Origin: Gastranaerophilus sp944325835
Lineage (GTDB): Bacteria > Cyanobacteriota > Vampirovibrionia > Gastranaerophilales > Gastranaerophilaceae
Reading direction: 5' to 3'
NCBI GenBank assembly: GCA_963931575.1
Contig: OZ007029.1
Coordinates: forward strand, 620,001 to 684,000
DNA: 64,000 bases
The position numbers and the translations under genes were made by a program. Of the stretch, positions 51,075 through 58,979 are shown one piece after another; position 1 is the stretch's first letter; each line of letters begins with the position of its first letter. The notes beneath the pieces were generated by a model. It was not told where the DNA came from. It made no database searches and was given only the letters and a program-made list of their open reading frames with translations.

Positions 51075-52280
51075 ATGCAGGGGGGGGGGGGGAGCCCTGA
51101 GCCGGCCACTGAGTGGCATCCACAATGCGACCCGGGCAAGAAATTAACGAAAGAAGTTTTGGTTCCGAGCGACTGGACCGCGAAAAATCCATATTGTCAC
51201 CCTGAACTTGATTCAGGGTCTGTCCCATGTTGCGAGCTACCGGTATCGTCTGACAGATTCCGAAACAAGTTCGGAATGACACCGGCTGAGCCGATTCTAT
51301 GTTTGGACAGCGGGCTGTCGGTCAAGAAATGTGGTTTTACGATGGCCGAAATATTACTGTCATTAACGATAATCGGCGTTGTGGCGGCGATAACACTCCC
51401 GAGCCTCACGGGTAACATTAACGAACGCACATGGAACACACAAAGAAAAGCACTTTATGCAAGATTTTCACAGGCAATTCCTTTAATGGACGCAATTAAC
51501 GGTTATGGAATAGTTGAGGAAGCTACATCGTCTGCCTCTGCAATTGATACTGCTGCTGAAACTTTTATTACAGGCGGGTTGTCTAAAGTTATGAAAATTA
51601 ATAATATATGTGACAACGATCACCTTGAGGACTGTGGGATAGCAAGCCGGATAACTACATTACAGGCGTCTCAAATTGATGTTCCGAGAACTATGGCTGA
51701 GTTTAATGATCAAATGGCAATATCACTTTCTGACAGTTATAATAATTATTCTCTTTATGATACGAAGGCTGCGGCTTTTGAAACTGCAAACGGTGAAAGT
51801 GTAATTCTTTATTATAACCCTAAGTGCGTTGGTAGTCTGGCTGAAACTTCTGAAGGTTACGGTGGGTTTAGAATTTCGCCTAAAATTTGTGCAAATTTTG
51901 TCTATGATTTAAACGGAAATAAAGGTCCTAATACTGTTGGTAAAGACATCGGCTTTATCACAGCCATGTATCCGTCAGATGTAAAGGTCGTTGCACCATA
52001 TCCTGCACCGCGGAAGTTAGAGAATACTTATAAGCAGCCAGATGCAGTGAAAGCTTGTACTGCCTATGACTCAGAATACAGGTTGCCAAATATTGATGAA
52101 TTGGCATCAATGTATATCAATAAAAATCTCCTTATTGATTCAAGTACTAGTTCGCTGACAGTTTGGTCGTCAACCAATATCTCCAGTACTGAAGTCTGGG
52201 GTATGTCAATAATTGGGGGTTTAACAGATGATTATGAAAAAGAGTCACATTCATATTACGCCTGGTGCGTAAAACGTTAA
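51075..52280 (+). CDS. Prepilin-like protein with C-terminal DUF1566/Lcl_C-type domain (copy 6)
   Basis: VKKCGFTMAEILLSLTIIGV gives a textbook class III signal with Gly before the mature Phe (around residues 84-100 of the open frame). Conserved middle: NNICDNDHLEDCGIA, AAFETANGES, YYNPKC, CANFVYDLNGNKG, GPNTVGKDIGF. The lectin-like end is intact: EYRLPNIDELASMYINK, TVWSSTNISSTEVWGMSIIG and YYAWCVKR. The leader segment between element A and FTMAE is almost identical to that of copy 2, indicating recent duplication or recombination. The stop overlaps the convergent gene by 4 nt. Confidence 0.77.
   Translation: MQGGGGSPEPATEWHPQCDPGKKLTKEVLVPSDWTAKNPYCHPELDSGSVPCCELPVSSDRFRNKFGMTPAEPILCLDSGLSVKKCGFTMAEILLSLTIIGVVAAITLPSLTGNINERTWNTQRKALYARFSQAIPLMDAINGYGIVEEATSSASAIDTAAETFITGGLSKVMKINNICDNDHLEDCGIASRITTLQASQIDVPRTMAEFNDQMAISLSDSYNNYSLYDTKAAAFETANGESVILYYNPKCVGSLAETSEGYGGFRISPKICANFVYDLNGNKGPNTVGKDIGFITAMYPSDVKVVAPYPAPRKLENTYKQPDAVKACTAYDSEYRLPNIDELASMYINKNLLIDSSTSSLTVWSSTNISSTEVWGMSIIGGLTDDYEKESHSYYAWCVKR
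51080..51092 (+). repeat. Poly-G tract (13 G) in leader ORF of pilin copy 6
   Basis: Leader MRNRSVMIYAGGGG from ATG 51050 ends at TGA 51098-51100. The pilin frame is open through the tract, and fusion requires 12 or 15 G, the same numbers as for copies 1 and 4. Confidence 0.8.
51196..51280. repeat. Inverted-repeat element type A, 85 bp
   Basis: GTCACCCTGAACTTG ... AAGTTCGGAATGAC; read through in the pilin frame. Confidence 0.72.
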
Positions 52281-52981
52281 ACACGGGTTTTCAACGCGAG
52301 GTTAACGTAAAAATTATTATCAAAATTCAGTCCGTCCAGCTTTTCTGCCAGATATGGCGGAAGCTTTGAAAGCAGGCGGGCTGTTTTTTCTCTAATGGTG
52401 TATTCTTCAATTTTTGAGGTTCGTTCAAGAAGCGGAAATAATTCTTCTGCCGCTATCTCGCTGAAAATTCCTAAGGTTTCAAGATACCAGTAAAGTTTAA
52501 AAACTTCTTTATTGGTAACGTATTTGCGGTCTTTGTACTCAAATTTTTCTATTGTACCAGTGACGGCAAGCGCGCGGGCGATAATATTTTTAATAAAATA
52601 TTCACAGAAATATCTTTTCGGAGTCAGGGCTTCTAATGCGCTAATCACGTTGCGGCAGATGTTACCGTTTATATCTATAATTGCATCAAGAAAAATATCG
52701 TAAAAGTCTTGTCGTAAAAAGAGTTCAGGTCGCGCCGCAACAAAAGTCTTGAGTTTAAATGAAACGGTTTCTCTGACCTTACCGTCAATGCCGGTAAGAT
52801 TATTCATTAGAATTTCTGCCTGTTCCGCATTGCCGCAGCTTTCAATACGCACGCACGAAAGCTGCTTTTGTGCAATATTCCCGTCACGCAGGCCGGTATA
52901 AAGCTCCTTGTGTGACAGATCCCGCTCAAAAAACTTAAAACATTCGTCAAAATTTGAAATATTTTCTTCCGTATCATTCAT
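52277..52981 (-). CDS. HEAT-like helical repeat protein, function unknown
   Basis: 234 residues of helix pairs with a HEAT/ARM-like rhythm (AEQAEILMNNLTGIDGKVRE, TVSFKLKTFVAARPELFLRQ, IFLDAIIDINGNICRNVISALE, EELFPLLERTSKIEEYTIRE). No catalytic motif, signal or membrane segment. Probably a protein-binding scaffold. It stands alone, convergent with pilin copy 6. Confidence 0.6.
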   Translation of the reverse strand: MNDTEENISNFDECFKFFERDLSHKELYTGLRDGNIAQKQLSCVRIESCGNAEQAEILMNNLTGIDGKVRETVSFKLKTFVAARPELFLRQDFYDIFLDAIIDINGNICRNVISALEALTPKRYFCEYFIKNIIARALAVTGTIEKFEYKDRKYVTNKEVFKLYWYLETLGIFSEIAAEELFPLLERTSKIEEYTIREKTARLLSKLPPYLAEKLDGLNFDNNFYVNLALKTRV

Positions 52982-53058
52982 GCTAATCTAAAATATACCA
53001 TAAATATTAATGTTTTAGAAAAAATCAGGCTCATAATGTTTATATGTGAGGTGATATT

Positions 53059-53217
53059 ATGGTTAAATGTTTAAGTAAAATTAAAGATTTTGTGACAAGC
53101 GTTTTTACACAGGACGAGAGCATCGGGTTAAAATCTATTGAAAAAATACAAATAATTCAGGAGGTTCGTGTGCCTAAGAAGGACAGTGATTTTAAGCTTT
53201 CTGATATTATGAAATAG
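53059..53217 (+). CDS. Small 52-residue protein, function unknown
   Basis: ATG 53059 follows TGAGGTGATATT. The translation (MVKCLSKIKDFVTSVFTQDE, then SIGLKSIEKIQIIQEVRVPK and a KDSDFKLSDIMK end) is amphipathic and without a membrane helix. The Shine-Dalgarno and sensible composition support it being translated. It lies 48 nt before bioF. Confidence 0.5.
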   Translation: MVKCLSKIKDFVTSVFTQDESIGLKSIEKIQIIQEVRVPKKDSDFKLSDIMK

Positions 53218-53265
53218 CAGAATTAACAACTGGACAATTTTTGCTGTTTGTCGTAAATTATCTAT

Positions 53266-54426
53266 ATGTTTGAGAGTTATAAAGAAATTTTAGATAGTTT
53301 AAAGCTTAATTCACACCATAGAGTGATAAAAAATATTACTATGAAAGAGGGCAAATATATTGAGTTTAACGGCAAACGGCTTATAAATCTGTCCTCAAAT
53401 AATTATCTGGGGCTTGCCGATAACAGGGATGTTATTGCGGAATTTTTAAAATCCGGCGGGAATGAATATTCGTTTGGCAGTGCATCTGCAAGACTTTTGA
53501 CAGGAAATCTCCCTGTTTATAATGAATTGGAAGAACTTCTTGCAACGCTTTACGGTAAGGACAGGGCTTTGCTTTTTAACAGCGGATACCATGCGAACGT
53601 TGGGATTAACTCTACACTCGCGCAAAGCGGGGATGTAATATTTTCGGATAAGCTTAATCATGCAAGCATTATTGACGGAATGCGGCTTGGCGGTGCAAAA
53701 TTCTTCCGTTATCCGCATAACGATATGGCGCGTTTGGAGGCTCTGCTTGAAAAAGAACGGCATAATTTTAAAAATGCGGTTATTGTGAGCGAAAGTATTT
53801 TCTCAATGGACGGAGATTGCGCGAATATTGCAAAACTTGTTGAATTGAAAGAAAAATTTGGCTGTATTCTTGTTATTGATGAGGCGCATGCGTTCGGAGT
53901 TTTTGGCGAAAAAGGGCTTGGCGTTTGCGAACATCTGAATTTAATTGACAAAGTTGACTTGATTGTCGGAACTTTCGGCAAAGCTGTCGGCTCTGTCGGT
54001 GCGTTTGTAACCGGTAATGATATTTTGATTGATTATCTGGTAAACAGAGCGCGTCCGTTTATATTTTCGACATCTCTTCCGCCGGTAAATATTGCTTTTA
54101 CTCTCTGGGTAATTGAAAACTTCCTTGCGCAGATGAAAGATGAACGTTACAGGATGATTGCTCTCGGACAGAAACTTTTTGCACGCCTGAACGGTTCTGA
54201 TAACCATTATTCACATATAGTTCCTGTGATAATTGGCGATAATGCAAAAACATGTGAAGTTTGCGATATTCTATTCCAAAACGGGTACTTTACGCTTCCG
54301 GTAAGGCCGCCGACGGTGCCTGAAGGAACGTCAAGACTTAGATTGTCACTGACAACCGATATTGAAGAAAAAGATTTGGAAAAATTAGTGGAGATTCTCT
54401 TCGATGAAACATTGTTGGCTCAATAA
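53266..54426 (+). CDS. bioF: 8-amino-7-oxononanoate synthase
   Basis: PLP-dependent alpha-oxoamine synthase condensing pimeloyl-ACP and alanine in biotin synthesis. Motifs: SSNNYLGLADN, YSFGSASARLLTGN, FNSGYHANVG, DKLNHASIIDG, the PLP-binding DEAHAFGVFGEKG, and the Schiff-base Lys in VGTFGKAVGSVGAF. 386 residues. TGGACA-N17-TAAATT ends 7 nt before the ATG without a Shine-Dalgarno, suggesting leaderless transcription. It overlaps bioG by 23 nt. KBL and other oxoamine synthases are similar, but the bioG-bioC context settles it. Confidence 0.92.
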   Translation: MFESYKEILDSLKLNSHHRVIKNITMKEGKYIEFNGKRLINLSSNNYLGLADNRDVIAEFLKSGGNEYSFGSASARLLTGNLPVYNELEELLATLYGKDRALLFNSGYHANVGINSTLAQSGDVIFSDKLNHASIIDGMRLGGAKFFRYPHNDMARLEALLEKERHNFKNAVIVSESIFSMDGDCANIAKLVELKEKFGCILVIDEAHAFGVFGEKGLGVCEHLNLIDKVDLIVGTFGKAVGSVGAFVTGNDILIDYLVNRARPFIFSTSLPPVNIAFTLWVIENFLAQMKDERYRMIALGQKLFARLNGSDNHYSHIVPVIIGDNAKTCEVCDILFQNGYFTLPVRPPTVPEGTSRLRLSLTTDIEEKDLEKLVEILFDETLLAQ

Positions 54427-55054
54427 GGGAAATTCTGAACTTTTAATCTTTTTTGCGGGCTGGAGTTTTGATGAAAACCCGTTTAAATTTTTAGATACCT
54501 CCGGATTTGATGTTGTTGTAATTTATGATTACAGCGATTTGACGCTGGATGTTGATTTTTCGGGATACGAAAAATACTATCTTATTGGCTGGTCTATGGG
54601 TGTTTATATCGCGGCTCTGCTGAAAGATAAGCTGCCTGAATTTCAACGAACCATTGCGCTAAACGGAACACCTATGCCGATTGATAACGGGTTCGGTATT
54701 CCGCACAGAACCTTTGATTTGACATTAAAATACGCGGCAGAAGGTTTGAAAGGCAAATTCTATCAAAATGTTTTTTACGGTGAAGAACAGCTTGAAAGAT
54801 ATCTGACCTGCCCTGTTGCGCGCTCTATTGAAAACAGAGTTGAAGAACTTCACAGCCTCAAATCCTTGATAAGCACGACACCTGCGGAGGCAAACGGTTT
54901 TTATAAAATTGCCTACGTCAGCGAAAATGATAAGATTATACCGCCGCGCAATCAGCATAATGCCTGGGAAGAACTTGGAGTTTCTGTAATAGTGCTCCCT
55001 GACGGTCATTTCCCGTTCTATAACTTCAAAAGCTGGAAAGAAATATGCAAGTAA
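54404..55054 (+). CDS. bioG: Pimeloyl-ACP methyl ester esterase BioG
   Basis: Removes the methyl ester from pimeloyl-ACP methyl ester, ending the BioC-initiated pathway. It is an alpha/beta-hydrolase of the DUF452 type, 216 residues: LIFFAGWSFDENPF, nucleophile in LIGWSMGVYIAALL, and the catalytic His in PDGHFPFYNFKSW. BioG replaces BioH in several lineages. Overlaps both neighbours, so the trio is translationally coupled. Confidence 0.9.
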   Translation: MKHCWLNKGNSELLIFFAGWSFDENPFKFLDTSGFDVVVIYDYSDLTLDVDFSGYEKYYLIGWSMGVYIAALLKDKLPEFQRTIALNGTPMPIDNGFGIPHRTFDLTLKYAAEGLKGKFYQNVFYGEEQLERYLTCPVARSIENRVEELHSLKSLISTTPAEANGFYKIAYVSENDKIIPPRNQHNAWEELGVSVIVLPDGHFPFYNFKSWKEICK

Positions 55055-55785
55055 ACCCGAAAATTTTAAAACAAAAGTTTGAAAAAAGTATGCCGAAATA
55101 TAATGAGAATGCCAGTGTGCAGCGTGAAATGGCAGAACTTCTTGTTAATAATCTTATTAAAAATGCAGGACAAACTTTCGCTCAAATTTTGGAGTTGGGT
55201 TCCGGCACTGGTCTTTTGACGGAATTTATCGCGGATAAACTTTCTTATGAACATCTGACCTGTAACGACATAGTTGAAAAATCAAAATCCTATCTTGATA
55301 AAATAGTTAAAAATTATACGTTTATAGCCGGCAACTCTATGAAAATTAAGCCTTCTGTTCATTTTGATTTGATAATTTCAAACGCGATGTTTCAGTGGTT
55401 TTCTTCTTTACCTGCGGCGCTGGAATATTATTCCCGCATGTTAAACAAAAACGGTGTTATTGCCTTCTCAACCTTTTCCGGCGGAAATTTTAGCGAAATT
55501 CGCTCTGCTCTGGGGCTTTCCCTTGATTACCTTAGTGTTGACGGGATAAAAGAGGCGCTCAAAAAAGATTTTGAACCCCTCGAACTCCTTGCGTATACAA
55601 AAACTCTTGATTTTGCAAGTCCTCTGGAACTGCTTGCCCACCTGAAAAATACCGGCGTAAATTCACTTTCTGCTAAAAAAATGACCTTTGCCGAAGTTAA
55701 AAGCTTTTGCGATTGCATTATAGAAAATGACGGAATAGCAAAACTTACGTATGCGCCGGTGATTGTTATTGCACGTAAAAAATAA
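55045..55785 (+). CDS. bioC: Malonyl-ACP O-methyltransferase BioC
   Basis: Methylates malonyl-ACP to disguise it as a fatty-acid primer at the start of pimelate synthesis. SAM motif I ILELGSGTGLLTEFIA, the DLIISNAMFQWF segment typical of BioC, and SMPKYNENASVQREMA at the N-terminus. 246 residues. bioA, bioB and bioD are not in this window. Confidence 0.9.
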   Translation: MQVNPKILKQKFEKSMPKYNENASVQREMAELLVNNLIKNAGQTFAQILELGSGTGLLTEFIADKLSYEHLTCNDIVEKSKSYLDKIVKNYTFIAGNSMKIKPSVHFDLIISNAMFQWFSSLPAALEYYSRMLNKNGVIAFSTFSGGNFSEIRSALGLSLDYLSVDGIKEALKKDFEPLELLAYTKTLDFASPLELLAHLKNTGVNSLSAKKMTFAEVKSFCDCIIENDGIAKLTYAPVIVIARKK

Positions 55786-55885
55786 ATGTAACAATCCTGT
55801 TACATTCACCCTGATTTCGTTAAAGATTTTTTGCCGGCTGCCGAATATATTCCTGTAGACAGTTAGTTTATAAGGAGTAATAAGA

Positions 55886-55999
55886 ATGTACAGATATTCT
55901 TTCTGGCCCGGAGCATATAGCTTCAAAAACGAAATTAGTCTTTTCCTTCTGGCAATCAAGGAAGAAATTGACAAATTATTGAAAAAGATTGAGCGATGA
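55886..55999 (+). CDS. Small 37-residue protein, function unknown
   Basis: ATG 55886 behind TAAGGAGTAATAAG, an excellent ribosome binding site. Sequence MYRYSFWPGAYSFKNEISLF then LLAIKEEIDKLLKKIER: an aromatic head and an amphipathic helix. It is flanked by a TGTTACAT hairpin region upstream and a terminator downstream, so it appears to be its own transcription unit. Confidence 0.55.
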   Translation: MYRYSFWPGAYSFKNEISLFLLAIKEEIDKLLKKIER

Positions 56000-56032
56000 G
56001 TGCATCGCTGTTGATTTTGGATATGTTTTAGT

Positions 56033-56056
56033 GGCGCCTTGTAATGGCGCCTTTTT
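56033..56056 (+). terminator. Rho-independent terminator after the 37-residue gene
   Basis: GGCGCC-TTGTAAT-GGCGCC followed by T5ATTT. Confidence 0.75.
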
Positions 56057-56624
56057 ATTTACGTTCTACTATCACAAACGCGTTAAAATCCATTGAACCG
56101 TAGTTTATTTTGACCTTATTTTCGCCGAAATCTTCCAGAGTCAGGTAGTTTATGTGTTCGTCAAATAAATCTTCATCGGTTTCCTGCGCGGGATACTGCG
56201 CCATCAGGTAATGCGCTTGATAAAGTTTCATTGTAACAGCACCGTCCTCGTCTTTCTCAAATACCGCCTGATAGTGGCCTATCGGCAGCACTCCGCCGTC
56301 TTGCGTCTTTAATTCGTACGGAACGCGCAGAACCGGTGTTTCTTTACTAATACCTTTTAGAATTTCTGTTTCGTTGCTTTGCTGGTAGCTTTCGCCTTTC
56401 ATCTTTTTCGGCTCGCGGTTGAAGTTGAATAATCCTTTTTTCTTTTGTTTTTCTTTGACTTTTTCGACGGTTTCGTCAAATTGTTCATCACTCACGGCGG
56501 TTTGTTTTTCGGAGTTGTAAAAATTTATATCCCCGAAATTATCCCACAAACCACCGTCACCTTCTGCAAATGCCGGTGTGAAAGTTATTAATGCCGCAAT
56601 TAAAATCAAAAATTCCTTTTTCAT
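56055..56624 (-). CDS. Secreted hypothetical protein
   Basis: Signal peptide MKKEFLILIAALITFTPAFA. The mature 169 residues have a Lys/Glu-rich coiled stretch (FDETVEKVKEKQKKKGLFNF) and a beta-rich C-terminal half (VLRVPYELKTQDGGVLPIGH, LYQAHYLMAQYPAQETDEDL, YLTLEDFGENKVKINYG). No family recognised. Monocistronic, converging on the small gene. Confidence 0.6.
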   Translation of the reverse strand: MKKEFLILIAALITFTPAFAEGDGGLWDNFGDINFYNSEKQTAVSDEQFDETVEKVKEKQKKKGLFNFNREPKKMKGESYQQSNETEILKGISKETPVLRVPYELKTQDGGVLPIGHYQAVFEKDEDGAVTMKLYQAHYLMAQYPAQETDEDLFDEHINYLTLEDFGENKVKINYGSMDFNAFVIVERK

Positions 56625-56717
56625 ACTTATAATTTAATACTTTTTGATAAAAAGTAAAACTTGTAAAGAATTCTTTAACAATTTGCTCTTGGGCGGGCTT
56701 TGGTATAAGATTATTGT

Positions 56718-58319
56718 ATGGACATGGGGAAGAATATCTTAGTCGTAGATGACGATGTCATTGTTACTTCCGCGCTCAAAACTTTTTTTAAGGTCGAAGG
56801 TATCAATAACTTTGTCACATTTAACAATCCGGTTGAAGCTGTTGAATATCTTCAATCCAATAAACCCTGCATAATTATTTCGGATTTTATGATGCCGCAG
56901 ATGAACGGGTTGGAATTTTTAAAAGAAGCAAAAAAGCTTTACCCTGATGTCAGTATGATTTTGTTGACCGGTTACGCTGATAAAGAAAACGCAATCCGTG
57001 CTATAAACGAAGTCGGGCTTTACAGATACATTGAAAAGCCGTGGGATAATGATGAGCTTTTAATTAATATCAAAAACGGTATTGAGAGAAGTTATCTTAT
57101 TGAAAAACTGAATGAAAAAGTTGCAGAACTTGAAGTCGCCAATAAAAAGCTTGAGGATTACTCGGCAAATCTGGAAAAACTTGTCGCGGAACGTACAAAA
57201 TCACTTGAGATTGCGAACTTGAAACTTTCAGGTATTATTGAAAACTGTGCGGACGGGATAGTTTTACTTGACGGTGACGGTAAAATTGAAGAGATTAACC
57301 CTGCGTGTGAAAACTTTACCGGATATTGTGCAAAAAATATTACAGGAAAAAGGCTTATAGACTTTCTGGAGTTTGAAACGCTTGCGGCTAAGCAGAGATT
57401 TTTTAGTGAAAAAGGCTTTATGCCGCTTTTGAATTCTGATAAATCCGATGTCCTTATTAAAGATTTATATATAGTCAATAATTTGTCCGGTGAACGAATC
57501 CCCGTAGAAATTAACTTTGCCCTGTGTTCGCCTGACGGTGATGCGCGCCGTTATGTCGGTGTTATTCGGGATATTCATTTACAAAAGGAAACCGAAAAAC
57601 TCCGCGATGATTTTATTGCAACGCTCACACACGATTTGCGAACCCCTCTCCTTGCAGCGATTCAGACATTGAGGTTTTTCCTTGACGGTGTAATGGGTGT
57701 CTTGACTGACCAGCAAAAACTTATGCTCTCGACTATGCTGCAAAGCAACGAGGATTTACTCGGGCTGGTTAATGCACTTCTTGAAGTTTACAGGTTTGAA
57801 AGCGGTAAACTGTCGTTGTGTAAGACAAATTTCCCGATAAAAAATCTTATTAATCAGTGCTACGACGAGATAAAACCGCTTGCGGAAGCAAAAAATCTCA
57901 AGCTGGAACTTGAATTTGATACTGTTAGTAATGACCCTTATATTTACGCGGACAGGGGCGAACTTAAACGCGTAATAACAAATCTTTGCGGAAATGCGGT
58001 TAATTACACAAACAAAGGCGGGCATGTTAAGATTTTGCTTAAAGAAAAAAATGATGATATTATTTTTTCTGTGACCGATAACGGCAACGGTATTCCGAAA
58101 GAGGATATTCCGCATCTCTTTAAACGGTTTTCGCAGGGAACAAGTAAGAAGCGTTCAACCGGAACGGGACTGGGCTTATATCTTTCAAGGCAGATTATTG
58201 AAGCGCATAACGGCAAAATTTGGGTTGAAAGCAAACTGGACAGGGGCAGTGAATTTTCGTTTTTGCTCACGGATGTGGTCACAACAGAAAAAGAAAGACA
58301 GGAAGTAGTAAATGGCTAA
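56718..58319 (+). CDS. Hybrid sensor histidine kinase (REC-PAS-HisKA-HATPase)
   Basis: Domains in order: receiver domain (ILVVDDDVIV, phospho-Asp in ISDFMMPQMNGLEF, Lys in RYIEKPW) about 5-122; coiled coil 125-165; PAS 170-285 (GIIENCADGIVLLDGDGKIE); HisKA with LTHDLRTPLLA (phospho-His about 301); HATPase_c with NLCGNAVNYTNKGG and G2 boxes DNGNGIPKED and TGTGLGLYLSRQ. No membrane helix, so it is a cytosolic sensor. The receiver-first order resembles response-regulated kinases. TTGCTC-N17-TAAGAT ends 7 nt before the ATG, suggesting a leaderless mRNA. Overlaps the regulator gene by 8 nt. Confidence 0.9.
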   Translation: MDMGKNILVVDDDVIVTSALKTFFKVEGINNFVTFNNPVEAVEYLQSNKPCIIISDFMMPQMNGLEFLKEAKKLYPDVSMILLTGYADKENAIRAINEVGLYRYIEKPWDNDELLINIKNGIERSYLIEKLNEKVAELEVANKKLEDYSANLEKLVAERTKSLEIANLKLSGIIENCADGIVLLDGDGKIEEINPACENFTGYCAKNITGKRLIDFLEFETLAAKQRFFSEKGFMPLLNSDKSDVLIKDLYIVNNLSGERIPVEINFALCSPDGDARRYVGVIRDIHLQKETEKLRDDFIATLTHDLRTPLLAAIQTLRFFLDGVMGVLTDQQKLMLSTMLQSNEDLLGLVNALLEVYRFESGKLSLCKTNFPIKNLINQCYDEIKPLAEAKNLKLELEFDTVSNDPYIYADRGELKRVITNLCGNAVNYTNKGGHVKILLKEKNDDIIFSVTDNGNGIPKEDIPHLFKRFSQGTSKKRSTGTGLGLYLSRQIIEAHNGKIWVESKLDRGSEFSFLLTDVVTTEKERQEVVNG

Positions 58320-58977
58320 GGTTTTAATAGTAGAAGATCATGATATGACGAGGTTAGGGTTGTCGGTTATTCTTGGCAATTGTCCGAATATTGAAGTTGT
58401 CGGCATGGTCGCTGACGGTCAGGAAGGTGTTGATAAGGCGCTTGAGCTTAACCCTGATTTGGTGGTTATGGACATCGGGCTTCCGACTATTGACGGAATT
58501 GATGCTACCCGTAAGATAAAAGAAGTTAATCCGAATATTAAGGTTTTGATGTACACTTCCCGCGAGGATGAAGATGATATAATTGATTCTTTTCAGGCCG
58601 GTGCAGACGGATATATTACAAAAGGTTCTTCAAGCGAACAGACTACGTCTGCCGTTCTTGCCGTCAGTCAGGGCGTTGCATGGCTTGATTCGGTTATCGC
58701 AAAAGTTGTTCTTTCAAATATTAAAAAGACGGCAATTGTTCCGGAAAAGAAAGGTGAGATTAATTATAAACTCGGTAAAAACCTTTACGGTTTGACAGAG
58801 CGTGAAATGGAAGTTTTGTCGCTTATCGTTGACGGTTATTCAAACCCGCAGATTTCGGAAAAGTTAGTAATTTCTATTTCAACAACTAAAACCCATGTCC
58901 ACAGTATTTTACAAAAACTTTATGTAAAAAGCCGTTCAAAAGCTATCAGTATGGCTATGCAAGAGGGTCTTGTTTAA
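58312..58977 (+). CDS. NarL/FixJ-family response regulator
   Basis: Receiver domain (VLIVEDHDMTRLGL, phospho-Asp in LVVMDIGLPTIDG, LMYTSRE, GADGYITKGSS) and C-terminal LuxR-type HTH (GLTEREMEVLSLIVDGYSNP, then QISEKLVISISTTKTHVHSI). 221 residues. Likely partner of the preceding kinase. Target genes are unknown, though the following secreted-protein gene starts 2 nt later. Confidence 0.92.
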   Translation: MAKVLIVEDHDMTRLGLSVILGNCPNIEVVGMVADGQEGVDKALELNPDLVVMDIGLPTIDGIDATRKIKEVNPNIKVLMYTSREDEDDIIDSFQAGADGYITKGSSSEQTTSAVLAVSQGVAWLDSVIAKVVLSNIKKTAIVPEKKGEINYKLGKNLYGLTEREMEVLSLIVDGYSNPQISEKLVISISTTKTHVHSILQKLYVKSRSKAISMAMQEGLV

Positions 58978-58979
58978 AG

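Noticed and set aside
1..52280. Other five pilin copies as additional DGR variable repeats
   Set aside because: Their C-termini resemble the target at the protein level, but I see no nucleotide match to the template repeat, and none ends with the TGTGCGGTGCGTCAGG initiation-like sequence, so they are not current targets of this element.
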